The notes under the pieces: generated by a model | The model's database searches: none | The model's input: only the letters and a program-made list of their open reading frames with translations | Told to the model about the DNA's origin: nothing | From: Chloroflexota bacterium | GTDB taxonomy: Bacteria > Chloroflexota > Anaerolineae > Aggregatilineales > Ch27 | Assembly (NCBI GenBank): GCA_019873685.1 | Contig: JAIOAT010000006.1 | Location: 62,001-126,000, forward strand | Direction of reading: 5' to 3' | DNA length: 64,000 nucleotides | Translations under genes and position numbers: made by a program | Shown: positions 1-8,656 of the stretch, piece by piece | Position numbering within the stretch: the stretch's first letter is position 1 | Layout of the letters: each line of letters opens with the position of its first letter

Positions 1-1
1 G

Positions 2-826
2 GCTTCGGTGCTGGTTGTCGGGTGGCTGACAATACGTTGTCACTGGCCGCTGATGTACTTTCTGGCAGTTCTTTCCAGCCCGTATTTCATCTGGACAATG
101 CTGATCAGCAACATCGATGTGCTGGCCCTGCTGCTGCCGGTGGTGCTATGGGAAAGCGTTAAGGGGACACGCTGGCAGACGGCAGGCTGGACAGTAGCGA
201 TAGCGCTACTGCTGATTAAGCCGCAGGGCAGCTTCCTGCTGATCGCTTACTGGATCTGGAGCTGCCGGCGTAACTGGCGAGAGTTGTTCTGGCCGCTGGC
301 TGTCGCCGGGTTGCTGGTCGTCTCGACCAGCCTGATCGGCCAGCCACCCCTCCTGTTGCAGTGGCTCGATAATGTGCAGAATCCTTCAGCGGATAACCGG
401 CTCTTCTGGTCGATCAACAATGTCTCACTGTCGGAGACTCTGGGGCTGCTTCCGGCGGTGGCAGTCGTCAGCGCCGCGCTAATCGGCGTCAGGTTGCTCC
501 TGCAGCGGCGGGGATTCTGGACAAAGAACCACACCTACGCCTCTCTGTTGCTGGCGGCAATGCTACTTTCGCCGTACGCCAGCAGCCAAGGTGTCATCGC
601 TCCGCTGGCATTTCTGCCATCGGCGTCCGGCGTGGTGATCCAGTATGTGCTAATCTTTGGCGCAGCGGCGCTTGGTCTTTATAGCGGCCCTTATGACGCC
701 TGGTGGGCGCTCCTGCTGGGCGTGATTTTACTATATCTCTACCGATCGCCGGATACCATCGACCACAGTCCCACGCCGGAGAACCTCAACGCCACAGACG
801 ACAAGACCGTGTCTTTGCCGGGGTGA
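2..826 (+). CDS. Polytopic membrane protein, 3' part (GT87/DUF2029-like?)
   Basis: The reading frame is open to the left edge, so only the last ~275 residues are seen; the GTG at 8 is probably internal. The visible part is a run of hydrophobic segments (about residues 10-35, 40-50, 55-75, 90-110, 145-165, 180-200, 210-235 and 240-250) ending in a short polar tail. Aromatic, Pro- and Gln-containing loops between helices (LLIKPQG near residue 67) resemble GT-C membrane glycosyltransferases of the GT87/DUF2029 type, but the catalytic N-terminal loop lies outside the window, so this is only a suggestion. It converges on the che operon with only 11 bp between the stop codons and no terminator hairpin in the gap. 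Confidence 0.6.
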   Translation, partial: ASVLVVGWLTIRCHWPLMYFLAVLSSPYFIWTMLISNIDVLALLLPVVLWESVKGTRWQTAGWTVAIALLLIKPQGSFLLIAYWIWSCRRNWRELFWPLAVAGLLVVSTSLIGQPPLLLQWLDNVQNPSADNRLFWSINNVSLSETLGLLPAVAVVSAALIGVRLLLQRRGFWTKNHTYASLLLAAMLLSPYASSQGVIAPLAFLPSASGVVIQYVLIFGAAALGLYSGPYDAWWALLLGVILLYLYRSPDTIDHSPTPENLNATDDKTVSLPG

Positions 827-837
827 GACCTGCAGTT

Positions 838-1794
838 TCAGCGTGAAGCCTCTTCATCCGGCGGGGAAGCCTCCGGCGGAGAGTCTTCAGGTTGCAGGTT
901 GGGCACCGCACGAGGGGCCGGGATGGACTGCAGAATCTCGTCAATCGTGGCGGCAGTGCGTTTGCTGTAGAGCCAGACCATGCCCGGCTTGACATCCACC
1001 GGGCAGATCACCGCCAGCGAGACCAGATAAGGCCGCCCGAACTCAATGATGTAGACGCCGCTATGTTCCCCCTCAAAGTAGGTCGAATGGAAGCGGTTCT
1101 CGTCCAGGATGGCCGCCAGCGACTTGGTCGCGTCGTGGTCGATGGCCAGGGCTTTGGTCAGCAGCGTCAGGTCGTAGTCCTCCAGCGTGCCTGCCGCGCC
1201 GATCATGTTGCCGTCGGTATCCACCAGGCCGACGAAATTGGCCCGTACATGAGCGCGCAGCCGGTTGAGTTCAACGGTGATGCGCTTGAACTGAGCGCGA
1301 TTGAGCATCAGGGCGGCGGCGCGGGTATCGGGGTTGAGCCGCAATTCGCGGTTGCGGGGCGAAACATGGCGCGGCGGCTCCGGCGGCGGTGGGACAGCGC
1401 GGGCGCGCTTGGCCATCATCTCCCGCTCAACCTGCATCAGGATGAATTCCAGGTTGACCGGCTTGTACAGATAATCCACCGCGCCCAGGCGGAAGGCCGC
1501 CACAGCTGATTTGGCTGAGAGATCGTCGTCGATCATCATCACTGAGATGCCAGGGCGCAGCCCGCCGACCACAGCCAGCAGATCCATACCGCTCAGGTCG
1601 GGCAACTCGGTCTCGGTGATCACCAGGCTGAAGTCGCTGAGCAGCAGCTCGCTCAGGGCCTCCTCGAAACTGGTGGCCTGACTGGTCAGGTAGCCGCCGG
1701 CGTTCTCCAGCGTGTCGACCAGCGCTTCGCGCAGCTCGTCATCCCTGGCGACGATCAGGATGCGTTCGTGGCGCTTGAACTCTTGCTCGGTCAT
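838..1794 (-). CDS. Pseudo-receiver/Roadblock (MglB-like) signalling protein
   Basis: A 318-residue protein. Residues 11-130 have a CheY-like receiver pattern (ILIV at 12-15, LVIT-x-T-ELPDLSG at 57-69, DYLYKP at 107-112). The phosphoacceptor position holds Glu61 instead of Asp, and the acidic pair is replaced by Ala16-Arg17; only Lys111 is kept. It is therefore unlikely to accept phosphate and Glu61 may mimic the phosphorylated state (inference). A Pro-rich linker (about 133-142) leads to a Roadblock/LC7-type domain (about 170-300), the fold of MglB-type small-GTPase regulators. The C-terminus is an acidic Pro-rich tail. It is the last gene of the che operon, overlapping the upstream cheW by 4 bp, so translation is probably coupled. 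No small GTPase gene is nearby. Confidence 0.75.
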   Translation of the reverse strand: MTEQEFKRHERILIVARDDELREALVDTLENAGGYLTSQATSFEEALSELLLSDFSLVITETELPDLSGMDLLAVVGGLRPGISVMMIDDDLSAKSAVAAFRLGAVDYLYKPVNLEFILMQVEREMMAKRARAVPPPPEPPRHVSPRNRELRLNPDTRAAALMLNRAQFKRITVELNRLRAHVRANFVGLVDTDGNMIGAAGTLEDYDLTLLTKALAIDHDATKSLAAILDENRFHSTYFEGEHSGVYIIEFGRPYLVSLAVICPVDVKPGMVWLYSKRTAATIDEILQSIPAPRAVPNLQPEDSPPEASPPDEEASR

Positions 1795-2258
1795 GCCATT
1801 CTCTCACCGATCAGATCGGGCGGCGCGTAAGCGCGCAGCAGCGCCGCAACATCCAGCACCAGCACCGGCGCATCATCGACAATCGCCATGCCGCGCACAA
1901 AAGGGCCGCCGGTAGCCGGGAGTTGCATGGCGGTCGCTGGCAGGTGGATCACCCCGCGGATGTCATCGGTGATCAGGCCGGCCATCCCCTGCCTGCCGGT
2001 AGTGGCGTCGGATGCCTGTACCACGACAAACAGGGTGGTCAGGTCCAGCGGGCGCGCCGGATGCCCCAGGCAGCGGCGCAGGTCAAGCAGGGGCAGGGCC
2101 GCGCCGCGCCGGTTGACCACGCCGACGACTTCCGGCGGGGCGGCGGGCAACGGGGTGATCGCCACCAGCGCCGCCACCTCCAGGATGTTATCCACCGGCA
2201 GGGCGTAGGGCCGCTCACCGGCCATGCAGATCAGCACAGGGGTCGATTCGGCGCTCAT
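1791..2258 (-). CDS. cheW: CheW-like coupling protein
   Basis: 155 residues of a single CheW domain: a two-lobed beta fold recognisable by YALPVDNILEV near residues 18-28, the PEVVGVVNRRGAALPLLDL strand pair around 42-60 and the VLVLDVAALL strand near the C-terminus. CheW links receptors to the CheA kinase in membrane-associated arrays. It has 4-bp overlaps with both neighbours, so it is embedded in the operon. A second CheW is encoded at 7913-8482; two couplers with one receptor and one kinase suggest either two receptor classes or one coupler specialised for the degenerate signalling proteins next to it (inference). Confidence 0.85.
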   Translation of the reverse strand: MSAESTPVLICMAGERPYALPVDNILEVAALVAITPLPAAPPEVVGVVNRRGAALPLLDLRRCLGHPARPLDLTTLFVVVQASDATTGRQGMAGLITDDIRGVIHLPATAMQLPATGGPFVRGMAIVDDAPVLVLDVAALLRAYAPPDLIGERMA

Positions 2259-2698
2259 GATTCCGGCTCATCCAGCGGCGGGTTTTCCGCGTCCCTGATC
2301 TCCCGAGGCGCAGTGAGCCACATGGTCAGGGTGATCACCGGCGGGGCGTTCCCGATCAGGGCAATATCGTCGACCAGATCGCCCAGCTTGGCCCGCAGGG
2401 CCATCTCCACATTGGCCGGGGAGACGTTAGTCAGCCAGCGAGCCTCGCAGGAGATCTGGATACCCACATCTCTGCCGCGTTGCACACCCTTGAAGTCGAT
2501 CTCGTGCAGCGTCCCGGTCTTGAGCACCAGCTCCGCCAGCGCGCCCGCCGCGCCCGCCAGTTGAGCGCGGAAGGCCGGGGCAAAGCCAAGCAGACCGGCG
2601 GCGCGCCGGGCGGTATCCCGCGCGATCATGATGTCCATGCTATCTTCGACGGGGACGGTGAGCACCGGCGGGATGACGACGTAATCGTCCTTGGCCAT
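2255..2698 (-). CDS. Degenerate RsbT-like (HATPase-fold) protein
   Basis: 147 residues. The stretch SMDIMIARDTARRAAGLLGF (about 19-38) is the classic opening of RsbT/RsbW-type anti-sigma kinases, and the final ITLTMWL strand fits the domain end. The N-box is not conserved: where kinases have E-L-x-x-N, this has ALAELVL, and the glycine-rich ATP lid (DxGPG) is missing. I read it as an HATPase-fold protein that probably does not bind or hydrolyse ATP in the usual way. In stressosome systems RsbT is a switch partner; here it sits between a stand-alone receiver and a CheW inside a che operon, pointing to a protein-protein role in the chemosensory output. The start ATG at 2698 follows the cheY-like gene by 24 bp. 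Confidence 0.65.
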   Translation of the reverse strand: MAKDDYVVIPPVLTVPVEDSMDIMIARDTARRAAGLLGFAPAFRAQLAGAAGALAELVLKTGTLHEIDFKGVQRGRDVGIQISCEARWLTNVSPANVEMALRAKLGDLVDDIALIGNAPPVITLTMWLTAPREIRDAENPPLDEPES

Positions 2699-2722
2699 GG
2701 TTCAGATTCCTCAGGGGCGGCC

Positions 2723-3097
2723 CTACTCCAGTACACCCAGTTCGCGCAGGGTGGTGATCAGATGTTCCGAGGCAAAGACATCTTTCGGGATGTAATCATC
2801 GGCCCCGGCCTGCAGGCCGGACATCGTGGCCTTGGCGCTGGCCTTTTCCGTGAGCATGATGACCGGGATGTGCTGGGTGGCCGGGTGACGCTTTAACCGG
2901 CGGCAGACCTGAAAGCCGTCCATAGTGGGCAGCTTGACATCCAGCACAACGAGCGCCGGGGGGTTTTCCAGCGCCTCGCGCAGACCTTCCGGGCCGTCAT
3001 AAGCGACGCGCACCTTCAGCCCCACGCTTTCCAGCGTCTCCTTGATCTGCGCCGCCTGGGTGCGGCTATCCTCTACCAGTAATACTTCGGGCGCCAT
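2723..3097 (-). CDS. Single-domain response regulator (PilH/CheY-like)
   Basis: 124 residues, a complete receiver and nothing else. Expected residues are present: acidic pair Glu9-Asp10, phosphoacceptor Asp53 in VVLDVKLPTMDG, Thr83 and Lys105. The sequence style (LLVEDSRTQAAQIKETLE, GADDYIPKD) is closer to PilH/PilG-type regulators of twitching systems than to flagellar CheY. It should be the phosphorylation target of the CheA at 4302-6548. Gaps of 24 bp downstream and 137 bp upstream separate it from its neighbours, so a small internal promoter is possible. No flagellar or pilus genes lie in the window, so the output organelle is unknown. Confidence 0.88.
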   Translation of the reverse strand: MAPEVLLVEDSRTQAAQIKETLESVGLKVRVAYDGPEGLREALENPPALVVLDVKLPTMDGFQVCRRLKRHPATQHIPVIMLTEKASAKATMSGLQAGADDYIPKDVFASEHLITTLRELGVLE

Positions 3098-3234
3098 GCC
3101 TGTACTCCTTACCCCCTCTGCGCAGCGGTCGCCGGCCTGCTGGCGGTGCTGGCCGGTTGATCATCCCGGGTATGCTAACCTTTTCTTCAGTGTATCACGG
3201 CATTGAAACTCTCCACTGCCATAGGAAGAAATTC

Positions 3235-4305
3235 TTACCGCGGTTGGACGGTTTGCGCCAGCGCCAGCAGGGCCGGGGCGATGGCCTTCAGCGGCAGCAC
3301 TTGCTCCGCCGCGCCCAGTTCCACCGCCGCGCGCGGCATCCCGTATACCAGGCAGGACTCTTCATCCTGCGCGATCGTCCGTGCGCCCCGCTGGCGCATC
3401 TGCAGCAGCCCGCGCGCACCGTCATCGCCCATGCCCGTCAGCAGGATGCCCACTGCCCGCGGGCCGAAACCCTCGGCGAGCGAGACAAAGAGGCGGTCAA
3501 CGGATGGCTGGTAGGGCGTGGAGCCGCGTTCAGTGTCCACATAGGCGCGGGCGCGGTCGCCGACGCGATGCAGGGTCAGATGTCCGGCGCTGCTGGCAAC
3601 GGTCACTTCGCCGGGCTGCAGGAACTGGCCCGGCTCCGCCAGCCGAACGCGCAGCCGGCTGCTGCTATCCAGCCAGCGCACCAGCCCTTCGATGAAGCCC
3701 TCCGCCATGTGCTGCACCACCGCAATCGGGATCGGAAAATCGGCGGGGAGCGCCTCCAGAATAGTATGCAGGGCCATCGGGCCGCCGGCGCTGGCGCCAA
3801 TAGCGATTACCAGCGGCGGCGCGGTGCGGGGCAACGTCTCGCCCGTCGGCGGGATCGGTTTGGTCTGCCAGCGGCGCACGACGCTGACGGCGGCCATCGC
3901 TCGCAGGGTGCCCAGGAACTGGTCGCGGGCGGCGGGATAGTCGGGGTGGCTGGCAGCGGGCGGAGTCTTGAGTACAGCCAGCGCCCCGGCCTGCAGGGCC
4001 AGAAAGGCCAGATCGACTTCCTTCTCGCTGCGTTCCAGGCGGCTGCTGACAATCACGATCGGCAGCGGGTGTTGCTGCATCAACAATTCCGTGGCCGCCA
4101 AGCCGTCCATGACGGGCATCTGGATATCCATGCTGATCACATCCGGGTGCAGGCTGGCGGCCATCGCTACGGCTTCCTGGCCGTCGCGGGCCTCGCCAAT
4201 GACCGTCATATCGGGCGTGCTGTTGACCAGATCGGAAAGGAAGCGCCGCACGGTGGCGCTGTCATCCACGATCAGGACGCGCAATTTCCTGTCCACAGGC
4301 GTCAC
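3235..4305 (-). CDS. cheB: Chemotaxis protein-glutamate methylesterase CheB
   Basis: 356 residues with the standard CheB layout: receiver (Asp14-Asp15, phosphoacceptor Asp60, Lys113), linker, then methylesterase domain. Catalytic triad residues can be placed: Ser172 in IGASAGG, His199 in VQHM and Asp295 in TGMGDDGARG. CheB removes methyl groups from receptor glutamates and can deamidate glutamines, resetting receptor sensitivity after phosphorylation by CheA. The start codon overlaps the cheA stop by 4 bp. The partner methyltransferase cheR is absent from this operon, which is unusual; it may be elsewhere in the genome, or CheB may act as a deamidase only. Confidence 0.95.
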   Translation of the reverse strand: MTPVDRKLRVLIVDDSATVRRFLSDLVNSTPDMTVIGEARDGQEAVAMAASLHPDVISMDIQMPVMDGLAATELLMQQHPLPIVIVSSRLERSEKEVDLAFLALQAGALAVLKTPPAASHPDYPAARDQFLGTLRAMAAVSVVRRWQTKPIPPTGETLPRTAPPLVIAIGASAGGPMALHTILEALPADFPIPIAVVQHMAEGFIEGLVRWLDSSSRLRVRLAEPGQFLQPGEVTVASSAGHLTLHRVGDRARAYVDTERGSTPYQPSVDRLFVSLAEGFGPRAVGILLTGMGDDGARGLLQMRQRGARTIAQDEESCLVYGMPRAAVELGAAEQVLPLKAIAPALLALAQTVQPR

Positions 4306-6548
4306 ACCACCATCTGCCCGATGATGCGCAGCAACTCATCCTGGTCAAATTCGGACTTGGTCACGTAAGCGTCCGCCCCGGCCTGCAGACCGCGCTCCCG
4401 ATCGCCGGGCGAATCGCGGGAGGTCACCAGGATAACCGGGATATCCCGCCAGCGGGCATCGGCCTTCAGGCGGCGGGTCAGGTCGAATCCGTTCAGGCCG
4501 GGCATCTCAATATCAGACACGATCACGTCGATCGGGTGCTCAAGCAACACGCGCAATGCTTCGTCGGCGTCGGTCGCCGTCCGCACCTGAAAGCCCGCTG
4601 CCTCCAGGATGTTCTTTTCCAGCGTGCGCGTGGTCAGCGAATCATCAATGATCAGGATGCAGGGCTGGCCCGGCGCTTCCACCTCCGGAACGCCGGGAGT
4701 CTGCGCAACGCGGGTGATAGCGGCCCGCGCCCGGCGGGCGCTCTTGATCAGGTCGGAGGGATTGAGCACGATAATCACCTCACCGGTGCCCAGGATCGCC
4801 GCGCCGGCCACGTTGCGGACATGCCCCAGTTCCTCCCCCAGCGCCTTGAGCACCAGTTCCTGCTCGCTGACCAGTTCGTCGATGATGAAAGCCGCCTGGC
4901 GGTGTTCCGTGGAATGCAGGATCAGAATCGGGGAGGCGGCGGAAAGCGGCGCGGGTGGATCAGGGCGCTCCAGCACCGTCGCCAGGTGTACCAGGGGAAC
5001 AGGCCGCCCATCGACCTCGATCATCGGGCGGCTTTCCACGGCAAAAACCGCCGCCGGATCGATAGTAATGATGCGCGTCACGCTGGTCAGGGGGATGGCG
5101 TAGGTCTCCGGGCCAATGCGGGCCAGCAGGCAGCGGGTGCGCGTCAACGAGACAGGGACGATCAGGTGGAAGGTCACGCCCTGGCCAGGGCGGTTTTCCA
5201 CCCATAGCCGTCCGCGCAGCGCTTCCACCCGCCTGCGGACGACATCCAGCCCCAGCCCCCGCCCGGAGACAGGAGTCACCCGGCTGGCAGTGGAAAACCC
5301 CGGCTCAAAGATCAGGGCGGTGATCTCATCATCCGAGAGGTCTTTGGCGTCCACTTCGCCGATCAGGCCAGCTTCCAGGGCGCGCCGGCTGACGGCTTCC
5401 GGGTCGATGCCGCGCCCGTCGTCCTGCACGGCAACGTGAATATCGTGCCCCCGCGTGCTGACGGTCAGCCGGATGGTTCCGGCAGGGGGCTTGCCAGCGG
5501 CAACGCGGACGTCCGGCGGCTCAATGCCGTGATCAACCGCATTGCGCAGAATGTGCATCAGCGGGTCCTTGAGCATTTCCAGGACGTGCTTGTCCAGCTC
5601 AACCTGTGCGCCTTCTACGGCCAGCGCGACTTCCTTGCCGTCGGCGCGGGCCAGGTCGCGCACCATACGCTGAAAAGCGCCCAGGATCGTGGCGAAGGGC
5701 AACATACGCACGCTGGCGATATCCGCCTGCAGAGCGTCCACCAGCGCGGTCAGGTGCAGGTTATCCTGGGCCAGCGCCCGCCCCAGCGCCGCCAGATGGC
5801 GGCCAGATTCAGCAAGGTAATGCTGGGTACCATCCAGAAAATCCAGCAGGGCGAAGAGATCGGCGCTGCCGTCAGCAGGAGCACCGGGGGAGCGCGAATC
5901 GCGCAGGCGGCGGGTGGCCCGGATGTAGGCGGGGCGGGTCTGCCGCCACAGCCGCCGCCAGCGGTGGTGCTCTTCCAGCAGCAGCTGCACGTCCTGGCGG
6001 CGTTGCTCGCTGTGCATACGGGCCAGCAGCAACTCGCTGGTCTGGCCCATCAGCTGGTCGAGCTTGTTCAGGCTGACCCGCACCGTGTCATCGGTCGTGT
6101 ATGTGGCCGCTGGCAGGACTTCCGGCGGTGCGGCGCTCAGTTCGACCGTCTCGGCGGCGGCATGTTTGCTGGCGGCGGTTTGCAGGCCGTGCACGGCCTG
6201 TTCCACCAGGTCAGGCGAAACGGCTGAGCCTTCCGCAAAGAGCTGGATCAGGTCCAGGCCGTCGTACAGCGCGTCACAGACCGCCGGGGTGAGCACCAGT
6301 TGACCGGCCAGCGCCAGGCCAAAGATATCCTCCATGTGGTGGGCCAGCTTTTCGATGGCCGTCTGGCCGACGGCGCGGGCTGCGCCCTTGAGGCTGTGGG
6401 CGATGCGGGCGACCTCGCGCAGGCGGGAGGCAGCGTCATCGCCGGGGGCGGTCACCTCCAGCTGGAGCAGGATGCGGTTGAGCGCCTCCAGGTAATCGGC
6501 GGCTTCCCCCCAGAAGATGGCGAGCAGGTCATCAGACGGTGTGGTCAC
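4302..6548 (-). CDS. cheA: CheA histidine kinase with C-terminal receiver
   Basis: 748 residues. The N-terminal Hpt domain has the phosphorylatable His51 in ARIAHSLKGAAR. No clear CheY-binding P2 domain follows; a linker runs to the dimerisation helices (about 155-300), which are longer than usual. The HATPase domain shows the N-box (His332 to Asn336, NAVDHGIE), G1 box DDGRGI (376-381) and G2 GRGLGL. A CheW-like domain (about 470-600) precedes a C-terminal receiver (from residue ~630, Asp679 in VSDIEMPG). This CheA-CheY hybrid layout is typical of ChpA/FrzE-type and cyanobacterial systems rather than flagellar ones. The built-in receiver may act as phosphate sink or autoregulator. It is followed directly by cheB. 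Confidence 0.95.
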   Translation of the reverse strand: MTTPSDDLLAIFWGEAADYLEALNRILLQLEVTAPGDDAASRLREVARIAHSLKGAARAVGQTAIEKLAHHMEDIFGLALAGQLVLTPAVCDALYDGLDLIQLFAEGSAVSPDLVEQAVHGLQTAASKHAAAETVELSAAPPEVLPAATYTTDDTVRVSLNKLDQLMGQTSELLLARMHSEQRRQDVQLLLEEHHRWRRLWRQTRPAYIRATRRLRDSRSPGAPADGSADLFALLDFLDGTQHYLAESGRHLAALGRALAQDNLHLTALVDALQADIASVRMLPFATILGAFQRMVRDLARADGKEVALAVEGAQVELDKHVLEMLKDPLMHILRNAVDHGIEPPDVRVAAGKPPAGTIRLTVSTRGHDIHVAVQDDGRGIDPEAVSRRALEAGLIGEVDAKDLSDDEITALIFEPGFSTASRVTPVSGRGLGLDVVRRRVEALRGRLWVENRPGQGVTFHLIVPVSLTRTRCLLARIGPETYAIPLTSVTRIITIDPAAVFAVESRPMIEVDGRPVPLVHLATVLERPDPPAPLSAASPILILHSTEHRQAAFIIDELVSEQELVLKALGEELGHVRNVAGAAILGTGEVIIVLNPSDLIKSARRARAAITRVAQTPGVPEVEAPGQPCILIIDDSLTTRTLEKNILEAAGFQVRTATDADEALRVLLEHPIDVIVSDIEMPGLNGFDLTRRLKADARWRDIPVILVTSRDSPGDRERGLQAGADAYVTKSEFDQDELLRIIGQMVV

Positions 6549-6578
6549 GGCGGCTCCCCGGCCCCCTGGAACGAGCGC

Positions 6579-7892
6579 TTACACGCGGTAGCGGTTGAGG
6601 CTGGCGCCCATATGAGCGGCGATTCCCCGCAACTGCTGGACGTTGCGCTCCACCTTCATGGTGCTTTCGGTGGCCTCGACGGTGGCTTCCTTGATGGTGT
6701 GCATGGCATTGGTGAGCTGATCCATGCCGACGGCCTGCTGGCGGGTGCTGGCCGCGATCTGGACGGCGGCGACGGCGTTTTCCTCGATGGTGTTGGCCAG
6801 TTCCTTGATGGTCTGCCCGGCGCGGTCAACCAGGCTGACGCCCCGATCGACGCCTTTGGTGCCCTCCTCGGTGACCATGACCGCGGCGTTGGTAGCCCGC
6901 TGGATTTCGCTGAGAATATCACGGACCTGGGCGGTAGCCTCGCGGCTCTGCTCGGCCAGGTTGCGGACTTCCAGGGCGACTACGGCGAAGCCCTTGCCCT
7001 CCTCGCCGGCGCGGGCGGCTTCCACGCTGGCATTGAGCGCCAGCATCTTGGATTGATCGGCGATGCTGTTGACGGTGGCAATGATCTCCCCGATCTGCTG
7101 GGTATGCTCGGAGAGGATCAGGATGTTATCGGCGATGTCTTCCACCTTGCGGCGGATCAGGTGCATGCCCTCGATCGCATCAGCGACGGCCTGCTCCCCG
7201 GAACGGGAGACTTCGATCGAGGCCTGGGCGTTTTCCGCCACGTGCTGGGCGCGTTCGGCGGTCTGGGTGACGGTGGCCCGCACCTCGTTGACGGTGGCGG
7301 TCGTCTGGGCAACGACGGTGTCCTGCTGGGTGGCGGCGTCGATCTGGCGGGCGGTGGCGTGCAGGATTTCATCTGCGGAAGCGGAGAGGCCCTGGATGGC
7401 CGTGCGGACCTCCATGGTCATACGGTGGATGCCGTCGGTCATCACGTTGAGCGCCTCGGCCAGCTTGCGGAAGCTCAGGTCGTCATCCGGGCGGGCGGCG
7501 AGACGGGCGGTCAGATCGCCGCTGTTGACCTGTCCAACGAAGTCCATGATCCGCCGCAGACGCTCGTCTTCCGCCTGCTGCTGGCGACCCCGTTGACGCG
7601 CCGCCAGCACCATCACCCCGAACAATGTCGCCAGGGCCACGACCAGCCCCATGCTGGCGATCTGACCCGGCAGATCAGCGGCCTGTTGCCTGGCGGCAGC
7701 GGGCAGATCGGCCTGGCTCCAGCTGGCAGCCAGGGCGTTGGCGGCCAGCAGCGCGCCAAGCGCCAGCAGCGCCAGCGGTAACAGACTCAACAGGCCGAGC
7801 GCCAGCACCTGGCGGTTCAGCAAAGGTCGGGGCGTGGAAGCCGCGGGAACGGCCCGCTCTGGCAGTTGGGAGATTACCCTGTCTTGGCTCAC
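6579..7892 (-). CDS. Methyl-accepting chemotaxis protein (minimal sensor)
   Basis: 437 residues. Two membrane helices (about 29-52 and 77-98) enclose only ~25 residues, too short for a folded periplasmic sensor domain. A HAMP region follows (about 99-160), then a long coiled-coil signalling domain with the conserved hairpin tip (LALNASVEAARAGEEGKGFAVVA-type sequence near 305-325). The input is therefore more likely membrane-borne, cytoplasmic or through a partner than a ligand in the periplasm; PilJ-like receptors are one comparison. No C-terminal CheR-tethering pentapeptide is visible (the end is NRYRV), matching the missing cheR. It lies 30 bp upstream of cheA. Confidence 0.92.
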   Translation of the reverse strand: MSQDRVISQLPERAVPAASTPRPLLNRQVLALGLLSLLPLALLALGALLAANALAASWSQADLPAAARQQAADLPGQIASMGLVVALATLFGVMVLAARQRGRQQQAEDERLRRIMDFVGQVNSGDLTARLAARPDDDLSFRKLAEALNVMTDGIHRMTMEVRTAIQGLSASADEILHATARQIDAATQQDTVVAQTTATVNEVRATVTQTAERAQHVAENAQASIEVSRSGEQAVADAIEGMHLIRRKVEDIADNILILSEHTQQIGEIIATVNSIADQSKMLALNASVEAARAGEEGKGFAVVALEVRNLAEQSREATAQVRDILSEIQRATNAAVMVTEEGTKGVDRGVSLVDRAGQTIKELANTIEENAVAAVQIAASTRQQAVGMDQLTNAMHTIKEATVEATESTMKVERNVQQLRGIAAHMGASLNRYRV

Positions 7893-7912
7893 GGCAACAC
7901 CTGTCCAGCTTT

Positions 7913-8482
7913 CTACAGCTCGTCGTGCACGTTAAGGCGGGGATCGGTGGCCAGGCTGGCCACATCCACGATGATCGTACCATCCGGGCTGAGGCCCTGA
8001 ACATGGGCCAGCCCGATGCCTGCAGCGAGCGGGGGGACGATCGCGCTGAGCGGAATCTGCGCGATCTCCAGAATGTCGTCCGCCAGCAGGGCCAGCATCA
8101 GCCGGGCGGCCTGGATGACGATCAGGCGCGGGCTGGGCGGGTCTCGATCCACCGGCAGGCCCCACAGACGCGGCAAATCCAGCACGGAGAGGATGCGCCC
8201 GCGCAGGCTGATCACGCCCCGGTAGCAGGGCGGCACGCCAGGCAGCGGCGTAACCCGCGCCGGCGCCGCCCCGCGCAGCACATGCGCCACCGGCAGGGCG
8301 TAGCGCTCTCCGGCCCGGATGAAAACCAGGGCGCTCAGTGTCGCCTGATCAAGCGGAGCGCCCTCCTCCATCGGTCGGGCGTACTTGGCTGTGCGCTGGG
8401 CGAGGATCTGGTCGGCGTAGCGACGTTCCTGGCGGTCCCAGTCCAGGCGCCGCCAGACGTCCTCCCATTGAATATCCGCCAT
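7913..8482 (-). CDS. cheW: CheW-like protein with N-terminal extension
   Basis: 189 residues; first gene of the operon. A CheW domain starts near residue 48 (LSALVFIRAGERYALPVAHVL) and continues through YRGVISLRGRILSVLDLPRLWG to the C-terminal TIIVDVASL. The first ~45 residues are charged and amphipathic (WEDVWRRLDWDRQERRY) and do not belong to the CheW fold; such tails are seen on cyanobacterial and Chloroflexota CheW proteins and could bind a partner. The gap to the mcp start is 20 bp. A GAGGTAAGGC ribosome-binding sequence lies just before the ATG. Confidence 0.85.
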   Translation of the reverse strand: MADIQWEDVWRRLDWDRQERRYADQILAQRTAKYARPMEEGAPLDQATLSALVFIRAGERYALPVAHVLRGAAPARVTPLPGVPPCYRGVISLRGRILSVLDLPRLWGLPVDRDPPSPRLIVIQAARLMLALLADDILEIAQIPLSAIVPPLAAGIGLAHVQGLSPDGTIIVDVASLATDPRLNVHDEL

Positions 8483-8516
8483 GCCTTACCTCATCCTCAA
8501 GACTGACCCTATCCTT

Positions 8517-8522
8517 AGTATA
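8517..8522 (-). promoter_or_regulatory. Candidate -10 box of the che operon
   Basis: On the minus strand a TATACT hexamer lies 35 bp before the ATG of the first cheW. No good -35 box is seen 16-18 bp further upstream. It is the only AT-rich spot in this gap, and transcription from here would give a leader of about 28 nt covering the seven downstream genes. Confidence 0.4.
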
Positions 8523-8539
8523 CTCAGCCCGTTCGCCGG

Positions 8540-8625
8540 GGGATAGCCAGACGAGGAAAGCCGACCTCAGACCGGCCAGAGACCGGGAGGCCGGGGCCAG
8601 TGGCAGGCGGCGCTGCACTGCGGAG
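8540..8625. repeat. Purine-rich intergenic repeat copy (f)
   Basis: A G/A-rich stretch between the che operon and the next gene. It contains AGAGACCGGGAGGCCGGG at 8578-8595; the same 18 bases occur on the opposite strand at 24063-24080. It belongs to a family of degenerate GGAGGC-type repeats confined to gaps between genes in this window. Confidence 0.5.
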
Positions 8626-8656
8626 TCCCCGTGCGATTCTGCTCGCGTCTGCCGTC

